Shown piece after piece: positions 11,023-23,088 of a stretch of 64,000 bases of DNA. A program made the translations under genes and the position numbers. Position 1 is the first letter of the stretch. Every line of letters starts with the position of its first letter. Source of the stretch: Armigeres subalbatus (taxonomy: Eukaryota; Arthropoda; Insecta; Diptera; Culicidae); assembly GCF_024139115.2 (NCBI RefSeq), contig NC_085140.1:155274452-155338451 (forward strand). The letters run 5' to 3'. The notes beneath the pieces were generated by a model. It ran no database searches, was not told the origin of the DNA, and worked only from the letters and a program-made list of their open reading frames with translations.

Positions 11023-12400
11023 TCATAAATGTCTTTAGTTTAGTTTTAGTATAGCATTAGCATTGAGCATTTCGCACAAATTCGTAGGTTGTACAAGCCT
11101 ACGTATGAGAGTAGCATTATTTTCATCCGTTACCTCAGATTTTGATTTGGGACTAATCACTATCTCTTAGATGAAAGCATTGCACTCTCCAATAGTCGAG
11201 ATCTGTCCTGGCCACGTTCTTGCGAATGCTGGGGAAGGGGAAGGATGGTTAGTTGGACACCTACTTAAGAAAGATGCAGAGAACTCTACGACCTCTCATA
11301 GATGCCACGGGAGGTTTTGGGATTGTGTGGAAGGTTATAACAGTAGGAATCGTTTTGCTTGAACATGAAACACAGAAAGAACTAAGATAGAAATACAAAG
11401 TAGGAAAGGGACGAGCCTGGAAATGTCTTCAGTTTAGTATACTGCTCGAATTAAAAAAAAAATCACTATAAATTTTCAATGTTGAGTGTTGTGATTTTTT
11501 CCCTGACCTCAATCAAAATTCCATGACTTTCCCTGACATTCCAGGTCCAAAATGAAATTCCCTGACTTTCCCTGACTTTCCAGGTTTTTCCAGGTAGTCT
11601 ACACCCTGTTATAGCTTGCATGTTCAGTTCATCCGATCAAAAATAAAGTAATAAAAATGAATTTGATTTGTTTCTGAGTTTTGGTGATTTTTTCCAGCAA
11701 TGGGCACGAATATGAGCAAAAATAAGCAACGAGATTGGTGCTGTATTTCTTTGCTTTGCGATTAGATGAATATATGGTCAGTGAGATGGAAAACGGAACA
11801 GTTCCCCTAGTGGGGTCAATGCAATCCATGGTCTCTATATAGTCGCTCATTAACGGATCTATTCGAATCAATTTAATCAATAAAAATCCAACCGTGGACT
11901 AGTGGACCCATATGGGTCAATAAGTATGTTGAGTATTATGGTCGATGAACAGAGTACTTATCGGTCTTTGTATAGTCAAAATAAGAAAAATCTTATTTTG
12001 GAGTGAGTTGGATGGACATATTCGCTATCGGATTATTAATTTCAATTAATTTCAACAAAATCCGAAACCAGGTGTGGTTTACCCATGATAATGGTTAAAC
12101 CAAAATGTGGTTTAAAATACCCATGAAAATCTCGTTACAGCTAAGACATTAGGGGAGTTCACCCAGGTTTTTTTTTTACGGTTTGGTTTTAGTCGTTTAA
12201 GACCTTCAGCATCAATGAAACAATGAGTTAACCCCACGAAAAAAATCACAAAAAATCGAAGAAAATTCAGAGGGTATTTTAAAAGTTGTGAAAGTTCGGG
12301 TTACCCGGGAAATTAATGAATTCCAACAGTGTAAAAAAAACCTGGGTGTATTTGCTTAACTAGGGCATATTGTCCCTCCCTCCACTACTGATGCCAAATT
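11023..12400. other. no gene; short 'ccctgactttccag' repeat at 11495-11600
   Basis: At 11495-11600 the motif 'ccctgactttccaggt' occurs about four times with small changes, a simple degenerate repeat. The rest is AT-rich sequence in which nothing is recognised. Confidence 0.4.
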
Positions 12401-12439
12401 TTATTCCGATGCACGACGAATTATATTGTCATCCTATTA

Positions 12440-12640
12440 AGCATAGGCGGTATTTCGAAAAATTTCGTTTTAGGGCATTCGAAACGAAATTACGTGGAAT
12501 TCCGCGGAATTTGGGTATGGCGAAATCTGATTTTCTGATTTCGTTTCGTATCGTTAAGTTTCAAAAATTTCGACAGAAAAATCATACTTTTAACGAAATT
12601 AAACGGAATTTCACGGAATTTTGAAATTATTTTCTAATAA
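12440..12640. repeat. degenerate TTTCG/CGAAA low-complexity repeat
   Basis: Dense repeats of 'gaaattt', 'cggaattt' and 'tttcgtttcgt'. The same texture returns at 15495-15530 and 15990-16080. A reading frame of 84 codons here is an artefact of the simple composition. Confidence 0.5.
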
Positions 12641-12703
12641 TTCAAATTTTCATATCATGAAAAAAATTCGGCTGCGCCGTTGAATAAAGCCAAAATTTTA
12701 TAC

Positions 12704-12866
12704 AATTCTCGCTTAACTTTTCAAAAGGACCTAAGTAACATTTTTTTCATGAATTAATTTGAATAGCGCAATCAACAGAACAACATGAAAGCTATTGATT
12801 GCAGTATTCAAATTAATTCATGAAAAAAATGTTACTTAGGTCCTTTTGAAAAGTTAAGCGAGAATT
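12704..12866. repeat. long inverted repeat (61-bp arms, about 41-base loop)
   Basis: Bases 12704-12764 are repeated in inverted orientation at 12806-12866, apparently perfectly. The loop has a second small dyad, 'caatca' with 'tgattg'. A similar but diverged sequence lies at 14530-14745 ('gttacttacccatgtccttttg'). This is probably a MITE or the remnant of one; no target duplication was identified. Confidence 0.7.
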
Positions 12867-13660
12867 CTTTCACTAAATCTCACTACATAAAACAATTTTG
12901 TATCTTCAACAGAAGCGCATTTAGCTTTCCACTTGAAAATATCTTCGATGTTTGTTAAAAGTGTTCAAGTATAAAACGTAATGCATATTTGTTTATTTAA
13001 ATAATATTGTTCAGTCAAGTGAAAATAGTTTGTTTTGGTATGCTATATTTTTATTTAAGTTAACTAAGTTGTGTATGTAATATGTAATGTATTTATGAGG
13101 CGATTGTTCAATTTGTGTTCTTCTAGTTGTGGAAACTCTTCGATAAGCTAAACAATCCTCACTAATCAACTAAGTATTGTCAGTTTTCTGTTGTCTTTTG
13201 AAAGTATTCGGTTTGAACAACCATTGTTTGAAAGTAATGAAATGGAGATGGAGACGTTTCATAAGTTTTTCTAAATTAGTAGATTGTTAGATCTTTGCAG
13301 ATTTAAGAATGCTCCAGATTTAAGGCATTATTCGATATCTCATTTATTTCGGATTCTGGAACTGATTCATATCTTTCCGATTGAGATCATTGTCATGACT
13401 ATAATTGAAATCTATAATTTTGTCACATTTTCTAGATTCTTCAGATCCATATCGTACCGGTGCAGTGCGTTTTCCGTATGGGGCACTTTGTTGTTAGTTT
13501 GGACGTGTTGCTGGTTTTAACAGTTAATAAATTATTAATATAATATATTAATAATTTATTTTCAAGAATTATATTAATTTTTTGTCATTTTTTTTATCAA
13601 ACGGTCATATTTTTCCAGTGAAATCTTTTGTGTTCTAATCTTTCGCTTCTCTTATATAAG
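12867..13660. other. no gene; perfect AT palindrome at 13526-13560
   Basis: AT-rich sequence. At 13526-13560 two 16-base arms, 'aataaattattaatat' and its inverse, flank a 3-base loop, giving a strong cruciform or hairpin. Otherwise nothing is recognised. Confidence 0.5.
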
Positions 13661-13667
13661 CTAATGC

Positions 13668-13795
13668 TTACGATGCCTTCCCACCCAAAAACATCCTGGA
13701 CCGGACCGAGAATCGAACTCGCCATCTCCAGATTGGCAATCCTACGCCTTTGTACGCAAGGCTAACTGGAGTCGCTAACTGCAATCAACAGCTTT
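13668..13795 (-). mobile_element. tRNA-related SINE-like fragment
   Basis: On the minus strand the stretch contains 'gcgagttcgattctcggt', a good match to the Pol III B box (GGTTCGANNCC type), and upstream tRNA-like sequence 'ttagccttgcgtac' that could hold the A box. The arm structure is not that of an intact tRNA. Best read as a truncated tRNA-derived SINE; the family is not identified. Confidence 0.45.
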
Positions 13796-14301
13796 TATAC
13801 TGCTTAAATCCGTTGAAATGACCATTTTAAGTAGTTTTACAGTAAATTAATGATTTCGTGTGTGTTACTTCTACGTGAAGTTAAACGATTTACAATGATA
13901 TGGAAATGCTAATATCATCTTCCAAACTTGGACGTACATGTTCATGATAGAATTAGAGGCGAAAGTATAGAATTGATAGTTCCGTTAGGATACGGCAGGC
14001 ATGAAGAATGTTTTTATAGAAGTCGATTTGAAAGCGAGCGGAGGGCAATATTTGTGATGGCACATATCACACGACCTTCCTTCTGCCAAGCTCCCGTATG
14101 AAGGGGGAGGGAAGAATATCAGTGTGGAAGCTGATATATCTCCACTGGCAAAAGGAAGGTGGTTTGACTTGCTCATATGCCATCGCGTGCGGAAGGATTT
14201 GCTATCGACGAGTACTGTCTCCAAATTTCTAATATGACATCAGCATTTAGTCGAATAGGATTTTTATTGCACAGTTCTGTTATTTTTAAATTAATCTTCA
14301 T
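13796..14301. other. no confident gene; moderately GC-rich open frame at 13985-14224 (minus)
   Basis: A 79-codon minus-strand frame rich in Ser, Cys and Pro occupies the GC-richer part. No family is recognised, and there is no splice or neighbour context to support it. Confidence 0.25.
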
Positions 14302-14325
14302 GAATTTAGTCAAAAAAATAATCTT

Positions 14326-14452
14326 GAGCTTGAGCTTGATTGACTGCTCGTAGTTGCTACTCCATTATGACCAGATCAGCTGTTCTTGCACAGGGAACCA
14401 ACAGATGTTTGCTTGGGACTAGCTCACATCTTCAATGTACAAGTACTGGTGT
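14326..14452. mobile_element. 127-bp insertion with a 24-bp direct repeat on each side
   Basis: The target 'gaatttagtcaaaaaa' plus 8 more bases occurs at 14302-14325 and again at 14453-14476 with one mismatch. The insert starts 'gagcttgagcttgattga'. A duplication this long and variable is typical of target-primed retroposition, so this is probably a short SINE or LINE tail. The family is not named. Confidence 0.55.
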
Positions 14453-14476
14453 GAATTTAGTCAAAAAATTAATCTT

Positions 14477-15490
14477 CATGAAAAAGTCAAAAATTGGCAA
14501 ATTGGAGGGGTGGCACTTTGAATCTGTAATACTTTTCAAAATGGTGAACAGATCTAATCAATATGAAATCTGTTGATTGCAGTTAAAAAATCAGCTTTTC
14601 AATTTTCACTGAGGTCTGTTGAAAATATTAAGCGATGAATATTTTCACGTTGTTTATGGTAAGGGGCATACTTTTGAAAATGGCGAATAGATTCAAAATG
14701 ATCTGTTACTTACCCATGTCCTTTTGTAAAATTAAGCTAGATTTTCCCTATGGCATTTGGGTAACAGTTATGTAGAATGAAATCAGTACCAGTAGTGATT
14801 CAGTTTCATTTCAAATTTTTGATCACTATTCTAGTTTGAATCTGGAACAACATAGAACGAACTCGCTGGTTTCCCCAGCGATGTACAACACAAGTTTTTA
14901 AAATTTTCAATTAAATTAAATAATGATGTAGGTGCCAAGAAAGGCGCCGTAATTGCAAAGTTGATTGATTCGTAGATAAAATGACGCATTCATACACCAA
15001 AATATTTGACACTCGTGATTCAATTCGGCAGAAAATAGAACTGAGCGTTATGCCAGTTTTAAGTTTTTGACAGTTGACTAGGCTGCAGCTGCTGAACAGC
15101 TGCTGGGAAAATAAATGTTACGGATTCAAAATGAGCATTGCTCTGATTTTGCTCTTAGGCCGTTACATTTAATAAAAAAAATTGTCCTACTGATGCCGGA
15201 AATGTCAAAGGGGAGGGGGTTATAAGAGATAATATTAGAATGAAAAAAAAATCAAATACCTCCTCGGATTTGTTAAAGAATGTTTTGAAAATCCTTATAA
15301 TTTTTCGATTTTTTTGCCGCTTCAAAATTTTATTTTAGAGAATAAAAATTCTAGGGGGTCAATTTATCAAGTCAATCGACCTTATTTGACTCTAAAAATA
15401 TGAAACAAAATTATTTTCTCCGTGGATTTTTTTATTCGTTTTTTGCATTACGCATATTATGCTCAAAAAACTATTTAATAAAACTTCCGC
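14477..15490. other. no gene seen
   Basis: AT-rich. Contains sequence related to the hairpin at 12.7-12.9 kb (14530-14745). No other structure is recognised. Confidence 0.4.
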
Positions 15491-15544
15491 GGAAAAAAAA
15501 TTAAATTTCGTTTCGTATAATTTCGAATCAATTGGACCCGGATA

Positions 15545-15975
15545 GGGTAACCAACTTAATTTGGACCCCTACACATTTTGGACCCTCCTGGCGACATTTT
15601 TCTGATTTCTGAACTAAAAACAATGCCACTGCTAATTCCCCCATTGGCTTCAGGAAATTAATATTGTTCAGCATCTGTTTCACTGGTTTCCCGTGCGAAA
15701 AAGCGATATTTAGATGAAATTTCGAGGAAATTAGTTTGTTCAAGAAGGCGAGCGTTACAATGCGTTACGTTCTACATCACTGTCCAAAACGAAGAATATT
15801 TTCATTTCAGAAAATGGCAAATTTCACTGATTTATCAATAACTGAAGCTCATTTCGAATTTTTATTTCATCTTTGCAATGGTGTTATATCCACCCGTTTC
15901 GAACCTGTATTTCAATAGATATAAGCATATATTGGGATGCACTTCCTCTAGGGGTCCAAAATAGGACAGTTACCC
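15545..15975. mobile_element. TA-flanked MITE (Tc1/mariner-like), 431 bp
   Basis: The ends 'gggtaac' (left) and 'gttaccc' (right) are flanked by TA. The inverted repeat continues imperfectly through 'tttggacccct' on both sides. It interrupts TTTCG-rich sequence, which lies on both flanks. No transposase. A sister element with the same terminal heptamer lies at 16192-16693. Confidence 0.6.
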
Positions 15976-16191
15976 TACCGTTTAGTTCCGAAGTCTCGGA
16001 AGTAAATTTAAATTTCGTTTTGCTTCGTTTCGATCCTACAGGAGCATTTCTAATTTCGTTTCGTTTCGTTCCGTCAGGAAAAATGGTTTCATCTGATATT
16101 TTATCTCTTATATCTATCATGTCCATATCTCATTTTGCTTTCATATCAACATTTGATATTATTGAGCCATTTTCATCTACTCAGGATGATA

Positions 16192-16693
16192 GGGTAACGG
16201 TACCAATAGTGGAGGTATTAGTAGATCCACAAAAGAAAATATTTTTTAGAAATTGATAATTATGGAAAATTTACAGCTGTAATATCTTAGTCAATAGATA
16301 AACTAATAAATTTGCTAACAAAAATGAGATAGATGTCATTTAACATCAATAATTACCAAATATTGCTTGCACCACTATGGGTACACTGTTCCTTTAGTGG
16401 CGGTAAAAAATAATTTTGGTTCCCATAGTGGTGCTATCCATTGGTATCTTATGAGACTCGTCACTATTGGTACAGTTGCACCACTATAGGTGCAAGGGAG
16501 TCAATTTTGTTAAGGAAAGTAATTGTTTTTAATAGTTTTTCAAGTGAAATCTTAAGATAAGTTGCATTTAACAGGATATTTGAAGCACGGCGCATCAACT
16601 CAAACCATCGTAAAGTGTATAAATATGATAAATATCATTAAAACCCCACTAACTCCACTATTGGTGCTACCTCCACTAAGGGTACGGTTACCC
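16192..16693. mobile_element. TA-flanked MITE (Tc1/mariner-like), 502 bp
   Basis: The ends 'gggtaacggtacc' and, inverted, 'gggtaaccgtaccc' are flanked by TA. Subterminal copies of 'ccactatgggtac'-like motifs recur inside (16370-16500 and 16655-16680), as expected of repeated transposase sites. Its right edge directly abuts the 3' part of a Feilai-like SINE. Confidence 0.6.
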
Positions 16694-16695
16694 TA

Positions 16696-16826
16696 TACAA
16701 ATGCAAAAATGGTAGCATGGCTTAGAAACCTTAATAATCATTGAAATGCTGAACGAACACTAAGCTGCGAGGCGGCAATATCCCAGTGGGGGCCAGTAAT
16801 GTCAATAAGAAGAAGAAGACATTTAT
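16696..16826 (+). mobile_element. 3' part of a Feilai-like SINE
   Basis: Matches the 3' half of the SINEs at 18.3, 35.7 and 42.4 kb: 'aaatgcaaaaatggta', 'gaacactaagctgcgaggc' and the terminal 'aataagaagaagaaga'. The tRNA-like head with its promoter boxes is absent, so it cannot be transcribed from its own Pol III promoter. Confidence 0.75.
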
Positions 16827-18300
16827 TTTGATATGCGCACACTCAAAATAATTGTCATTTTAATTTCACTATAAAAAGTCATGTAGACTTTAAAAATTGA
16901 AACTTTCATCGACCTTACTGGAATCAAATAAAACTTACTCAAATCACAAGTGCATCTTAATAAAAAATGTAGTGGAATTCATTAGAAAACATTGAAAATA
17001 ATATCTATATACTCTTCTAGTAAATTCTACTCAAAATGAATGTATGAAAAATATATGAGTGGGATTCTCAGAGCGAAATGTATGTTTATCAACCATCGCT
17101 AATGAAACATTTTGCAAAAGCATTATGAGAACGATTTGCGAAGCAAAATGTTTGAGTATGAAATAGTTTTGTACTCCTATTTTTGGCCTCGTCCGCTTCT
17201 AGTGGACGGGATACACATCACTAATAGGGATACTATAGAAAAAAATTATCAAAGTTTTACTTAAAATTTAAGTACATGGCCAAACAAAAATTCACTTAAA
17301 TTTCATTTTATTTTCTAGTGAATTGAGTATAATGAGTGCCATCACTAATAAATCATTTAACTTTTACACACGAAACTACATGGAAAATATCTGCATATGT
17401 TTTCAAGTAGCTTCTAAGTGAAAATTATTTTGCACCAAATCGAAGGAGATTCGGGGATGACTGCAAAGCAGCTACGCGTCAAAACACTGCTCACAAGAGC
17501 TCTGAAGTAACGATACTTTAACGACGCACTCGAAGCACCTGAAAAGATGATGATGCATCACGAATAAAATCCCTAATCGCGTTTGACTGGCCATAAAATT
17601 TGCGACAATGCTTTCTACCAGGCAATGCCTGACGGAGCTGTGACAGATTTATCCGGGACAAATTTAAAATCTGTCAGTTTTCGTCAACAGTCCCGATTTA
17701 CCTACTTGGTTCAGAAGAGTGCCTTCCGTGCCGCAGCGCGACGCCGGCACAAGAGAAATCACTGTCACATTATGTAGATGATTTGCATGAATAATAAAAA
17801 CATGGGAAATGCCAGTTGAAGTTTCGCACTTGTCATGGAATTAGATTTCTCTCGTAGCACCAGAGCATCGCGACATTAAGCTCGTCGTGTAATATCATAG
17901 AACAATCACAGTCAGTACGGTCGTCCCTGGACTGGAGCCCCAAAACGAATGTATTTTTGCTTCTCGGAATGCAAAGCATTACTTTGGTGGAACATCGGGA
18001 GCAGACACTTTAAAATAATCAAATTATTGTCGACTCTTTTGTTGACCCTAATTAGTACCTACAAGTACAGTGCAAATGGATTGCACGGATGGATGTCTTT
18101 TTACATACCAGGTGAAGGGTCGGATTGTAATGAGGTCTTTCGAGTAGTTTTATGTTAAGTAGTTAAAAGATATTAGAAATTTCGTGAGAAAACTGGGATG
18201 GTAATATGTTTCTATTTCAATAAATCCTAAACAATAATTTTACCTTAAGTTCAATTCCATTCATCGGTACCAAAGCTGTGTCGTATATTCTCTAATAGAT
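16827..18300. other. no confident gene
   Basis: AT-rich sequence. Small frames at 17583-17777 and 17949-18158 have no recognisable domain. Confidence 0.35.
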
Positions 18301-18598
18301 GGGACCCTCCTTTGCCGTGCGGTAAAACGCGCAACTACAAAGCAAGACCATGCTGAGGGTGGCTGGGTTCGATTCCCGGTGCCGGTCTAGACAAATTTCG
18401 GATTGGAAATTGTCTCGACTTCCCTGGGCATAAAAGTACCATCGTGTTAGCCTCATGATATACGAATGCAAAAATGGTAACTTGGCTTAGGAACCCTCGC
18501 AGTTAATAACTGTGGAAGTGCTTAATAAACACTAAGCTGTGAGGCGACTCTTTCCCAGTGTGGGGATGTAATGCCAATAAGAAGAAGAAGAAGAAGAC
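18301..18598 (+). mobile_element. Feilai-type tRNA-derived SINE
   Basis: Near-complete 298-bp copy. The head holds an A-box-like 'ttgccgtgcggt' and a clear B box in 'gggttcgattcccggtgc'. The body has 'ggaaattgtctcgacttccc' and 'cccagtgtggggatgtaatg', and the end is an (AAG)n tail. Strongly similar to 35669-35963 and 42410-42696. Feilai is an Aedes SINE family; the name is given from recall of this sequence. Confidence 0.85.
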
Positions 18599-18764
18599 GA
18601 AAGAAAAATAATCAATTTATAGACTATTTCGCATTCCTTTTATCATTCCTAATTATCCTCAAGCAGCAGCAGCTATGGCAAGTAGAGAGAATGGTGTAAC
18701 GTGAAAACGAAAACTAAATCGAGTTTTTAACTTTTAAATTGAGGATAAATTTATTTTCTATAAC

Positions 18765-18915
18765 TAAGATGGCAGGGCGTTTGGGCCATGGCCCCGGGCC
18801 CCCACAAATCTTATGAACAAAAACCAACCTATTTTGTACATTTTGGGGCCCCACATACTGTCTCCTTCCGGCTAAATCCGGCCCTGTGTACGAGCAAAAA
18901 CGCGAGGTGAGGGCT
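18765..18915. repeat. GC-rich repeat fragment
   Basis: A sharply GC-richer patch ('gccatggccccgggccccc', 'ggggcccc', 'atccggccctgtg') between AT-rich flanks. It resembles a dispersed repeat fragment, but only one copy lies in this window. Confidence 0.3.
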
Positions 18916-19199
18916 TGCATTTTTGGACTCTGTTGTAATTCACCTAAATGAGAGAATGATCATTGCCAGGTTCAGATCATGGGTTAGAATTCTCATGCTA
19001 ATGCAATGTTATGCACCGGCATCGGGCGGGTATGTTTTACAGTAAACTGGGGTTCATGTACCAAGGGTCACTTAAAACCGCTTCAGATTCAACAGAACCG
19101 CTGCCTCAAAGCTATATTCAACTTACCAAATCGTTTCCCGACACGCGACTTGTTCCGTCTGCCATATCATACGGTACCACCTATATCAGGGATATACAT

Positions 19200-20396
19200 T
19201 AGACCTCTTCATGTTTTCAAAAAGTATCAAAAATTCAACTGGTCAGCCCAGCATCACAATTCTTATGCTAAAATAAGTATCTTGTCAAATTTTCAGCTAA
19301 TTCGGATAAAATTTCGAGGTGGCTCCAGTCGATTTAGTGTTTTTGGGCTATTTTCAATTTTAGAAAAAATCTAACAAGAGATATAAACGTCGAAAACTAT
19401 CGCAAAAACCTCTATACGGAAGCTTTTAGTGTGCTCTACAAGTCTTGTGAACATTGCGATTCGTTTCGTTCACGTTTTGTCCATGTTGAAGTGATTTTCA
19501 AGCTTTTAAGTGCATAAAAATACTGTTTCCCCCACAAGTCGTCGTTCTACAAATTTTTTGAGTTTATTGCAAATGATTGTTAATTTATTATATTAATATT
19601 CCTCTTTTTTCCTGGAAATTTTAGTAATATAATTGCCCATGTGCGATTTACCGTTAAATTCTTAAAAATCAGAAGCTGAACATTTGTCATAAATTTGCAC
19701 GTTAGGATTTCTTCAAGCAAAGTTGTTCGAACAAAACATAAATCAAATCATATGATATTTGATGCTTACAACAAACTACTTCAAAATTTTGTTAATTTCA
19801 CCATATGTCTGCATGCTTTTAACATTGAGTGCATCGTAGTACAAGTGAAATCGAAGCTTCTTTGTTTGAACAACCTGTTTGAAGAAATCTTAGCGTGCAA
19901 ATTTATGACAAATGTTCAGATTCTGATTTTTAAGAATTTAACGGTAAATCGCACATGGGCAATTATATTACTCAAATTTCCAGGAAAAAAAGAGGAATAA
20001 TAATATAATAAACTAACAATCATTTGTCATAAACTCAAGAATTTTGTAGAACAACGACTTTTGGGGGAAACAGTATTTTTATGCACTTAAAAGCTTGAAA
20101 ATCACTTTAACATGGACAAAACGTGAACGGAACGAATCGCAATGTTCACAAGACTTGTAGAGCACACCAAAAGCTTTCGTATAGAGGTTGTTGCGATAGT
20201 TTTCGACGTTTATATCTCTTGTAAGATTTTTTCTAAAATTGAAAATAGCCCAAAAACACTAAATCGACTTGAGACACCTCGAAATTTTATCCGAATTAGC
20301 TGAAAATTTGACAGGAGACTTATTTTAGCATAAGAATTGTGATTCTTGGCTGACCGATTGAATTTTTGATATTTTTTGAAAACATGAAGAGGTCTA
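19200..20396. mobile_element. 1.2-kb palindromic DNA element, 8-bp target duplication
   Basis: The two halves are long imperfect inverted repeats of about 530 bp or more: 'tagacctcttcatgtttt' at the left is inverted at the right, and most interior motifs recur inverted (for example 'gcccatgtgcgatttacc' near 19637 and its inverse near 19950). The flanking duplication 'atatacat' is at 19192-19199 and 20397-20404. An 8-bp duplication fits hAT, P or Merlin; termini starting TAG lean to hAT. No transposase is found; the open frames inside mirror each other and are not genes. Confidence 0.8.
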
Positions 20397-20709
20397 ATAT
20401 ACATGCTTCAAGTCGGCATCTGCATGTACAAAATTATCAACGATTCTGGTACCCTCCACAACTGGTCGTTTAGAAGTGCCCAACATCGACATCGTACAAG
20501 ATATGCGGATCAGCTTCAACGGGTTGCATTCCGAACAGAAATAGGAAAGCGTAGATTTTCCAATACAGGGCCACATGTGTATAATAAAATTCCCGAGCTC
20601 GTGAAAGGTGCTCCATCCGTTTTCGTGTTCAAGCGTAATCTTAAAAGTTCATTAATTTCATTTATTTAGTTAACATCTAAACAGATAACACTGAATCAAC
20701 AATTTGACG

Positions 20710-21276
20710 CTACAATGTACGGTTCGAGGCCGCATCTCTCCATCCTCGGATACGCCCCACGCTCGCCAAGTCGTTCTGCACCTGGTCTGCCCATCTCGCT
20801 CGCTGCGCTCCACGCCGTCTCGTACCTGCAGGATCGGAAGCGAACACCATCTTTGCAGGGTTGCTGTCCGGCATTCTTGCAACATGTCCTGCCCATCGTA
20901 CCCTTCCGGCTTTAACTACCTTCTGGATACTGGGTTCGCCGTAGAGTTGGGCGAGCTCATGGTTCATTCTTCGCCGCCACACACCGTCTTCTTGCACACC
21001 GCCAAAGATGGTCCTAAGCACCCGTCTCTCGAATACTCCGAGTGCTTGCAAGTCCTCCTCGAGCATTGTCCATGTTTCATGTCCGTAGAGGACAACCGGT
21101 CTTATAAGCGACTTGTACATGACACATTTGGTGCGGTGGCGAATCTTTTTCGACCGCAGTTTCTTTTGGAGCCCGTAGTAGGCCCGACTTCCACAGATGA
21201 TGCGTTTTCGTATTTCACGACTAACGTTGTTGTCAGCCGTTAGCAAGGATCCGAGATAGACGAATTCCTCGACCAC
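20710..21276 (-). pseudogene. RTE copy A: C-terminal part after a frameshift
   Basis: Minus-strand frame of 188 codons: MVEEFVYLGSLLTADNN, RTKCVMYKSLIRPVVLYGHE, RRRMNHELAQLYGEPSI, VRWAGHVARMPDSNPAK. This is the conserved C-terminal region of RTE proteins, matching the copies at 8.2-8.9 kb and 50.8-51.3 kb. It ends at 20710, about 60 bases before the element's 3' end. Confidence 0.8.
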
Positions 21277-22180
21277 CTCGAAGGTATTCCCGTCTATCGT
21301 AACACTGCTTCCCAGGCGGGCCCTGTAGGCCCACAGGCATGTTCTTTATCTTTGACGCATTCACCACCAGTCCAACTTTTGTTGCTTCACGTTTCAGGCG
21401 GGTGTACAGTTCTGCCACCTTTGCAAATGTTCGGCCGACAATGTCCATGTCATCCGCGAAGCAAATAAATTGACTGGATCTGTTGAAAATCGTACCTCGG
21501 CTGTTACACCCGGCTCTCCGCATGACACCTTCTAGCGCAATGTTGAACAACAGGCACGAAAGTCCATCACCTTGTCTTAATCCCCGGCGCGATTCGAACG
21601 AACTGGAGTGTTCGCCCGAAATCTTCACACAGTTTTGCACACCATCCACCGTTGCTTTGATCAGTCTGGTAAGCTTCCCAAGGAAGCTGTTCTCGTCCAT
21701 AATTTTCCATAGCTCTACGCGGTCTATACTGTCGTATGCCGCCTTGAAATCAACGAACAGATGGTGCGTTGGGACCTGGTATTCACGGCATTTTTGAAGG
21801 ATTTGCCGTACAGTAAAGATCTGGTCCGTTGTCGAGCGGCCGTCAACGAAGCCGGCTTGATAACTTCCCACGAACTCGTTCACTAATGGTGACAGACGAC
21901 GGAAGATGATCTGGGATATCACTTTGTAGGCGGCATTAAGGATGGTGATCGCTCGAAAGTTCTCACACTCCAGTTTGTCGCCTTTCTTGTAGATGGGGCA
22001 TATAACCCCTTCCTTCCACTCCTCCGGTAGCTGTTCGGTTTCCCAGATTCTGACTATCAGTTTGTGCAGGCAAGTGGCCAGCTTTTCCGGCCCCATCTTG
22101 ATGAGCTCAGCTCCGATACCATCCTTACCAGCTGCTTTATTGGTCTTTAGCTGTTGAATGGCATCCTTAACTTCCCTCAA
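21233..22180 (-). pseudogene. RTE copy A: reverse transcriptase domain
   Basis: The 315-codon minus-strand frame has all core RT blocks: LKTNKAAGKDGIGAELIK, CPIYKKGDKLECENFRAITI, HLFVDFKAAYDSIDR (catalytic Asp), RRGLRQGDGLSCLLFNIALE and FICFADDMDIVG (FADD). The catalytic residues are therefore preserved, but the frame is lost near 21233-21330, where the thumb and C-terminal part continue in another frame. Not functional as it stands. Confidence 0.8.
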
Positions 22181-22210
22181 GGTGGGGGCTGGTTGGCTTC
22201 CATCGTCCGC

Positions 22211-22834
22211 TTAACTGACGTAGTCATCTCCTCCGCTGCCTTGACTTTCACTGCCTGTACTCTCAGCGCCATTCAGATGTTCCTCGTAGTGCTGCTTCCA
22301 CCTTTCGATCACCACACGTTCGTCCGTCAAGATGCTCCCATCCTTATCCCGGCACATTTCGGCTCGCGGCACGAAGCCTTTGCGGGATGCGTTGAGCTTC
22401 TGATAGAACTTGCGTGTATCTTGAGAACGGCACAGCTGTTCCATCTCCTCGCACTCCGCTTCTTCCAGGCGGCGTTTCTTCTCCTGAAAAAGGCGGGTCT
22501 GCTGTCTCCGCTTCCGTCTATAACGTTCCACGTTCTGCCGCGCTGCGTCCTTCTCCTCCAGAATCTGTCTGCACTCTTCGTCGAACCAATCGTTCCGTCG
22601 ACTTCGACCCATATACCCGACGTTGTTCTCCGCTGCGTCGTTAATGGCTGCTTTGACTGTATTCCAGCAGTCCTCAAGAGGGGCCCCATCGAGCTCCGGC
22701 AACGCTGCCTCGAGATGCTGCGCGTATGCAGTGGCGACATCAGGTTGCTTCAGTCGCTCTAGGTCGTACCGCGGCGGTCGTCGGTACCGAACATTGTTGA
22801 TGACGGATAGTTTTGGGCGCAGTTTAACCATCAC
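22211..22834 (-). pseudogene. RTE copy A: linker between endonuclease and reverse transcriptase
   Basis: A 207-codon minus-strand frame beginning MMVKLRPKLSVINNVRY, continuing the endonuclease end, followed by a Glu/Arg-rich region (RRRNAAW-type helices; FQEKKRRLEEAECEEMEQL) and RDKDGSILTDERVVIERWKQ, the usual entry to the RT domain. A stop at 22211 separates it from the RT frame that begins 30 bases further on in the same element, so the polyprotein is broken here. Confidence 0.75.
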
Positions 22835-23088
22835 CAGATAGTGGTCAGAGTCGATGTTAGCGCCACGATATGTCCTTACGTCGATAATGTCGGAGAAGTG
22901 CCGTCCATCAATCAGAACGTGGTCGATTTGTGATTCTGTCTGCAGTGGTGATCTCCAGGTGTACCATTTTGATCAGTTCTCGCTCAGCTTTTGAGATTAC
23001 GTTAATCGTTTTGAAGTCAAGCAATCGAAATCAACAGAGCTATCAAATTTATCATCGGTCTGCCGCGTCGCGTGTGTTTTGATTCGCG

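Noticed and set aside
18301..18380. tRNA-like sequence with A and B boxes
   Set aside because: Belongs to a SINE with body and (AAG)n tail repeated at three places; not a functional tRNA gene.
20704..21243. 179-codon plus-strand frame
   Set aside because: Antisense to the RTE C-terminal coding sequence; the minus strand matches the family in three copies.
22154..22762. 202-codon plus-strand frame
   Set aside because: Antisense shadow of the RTE linker region.
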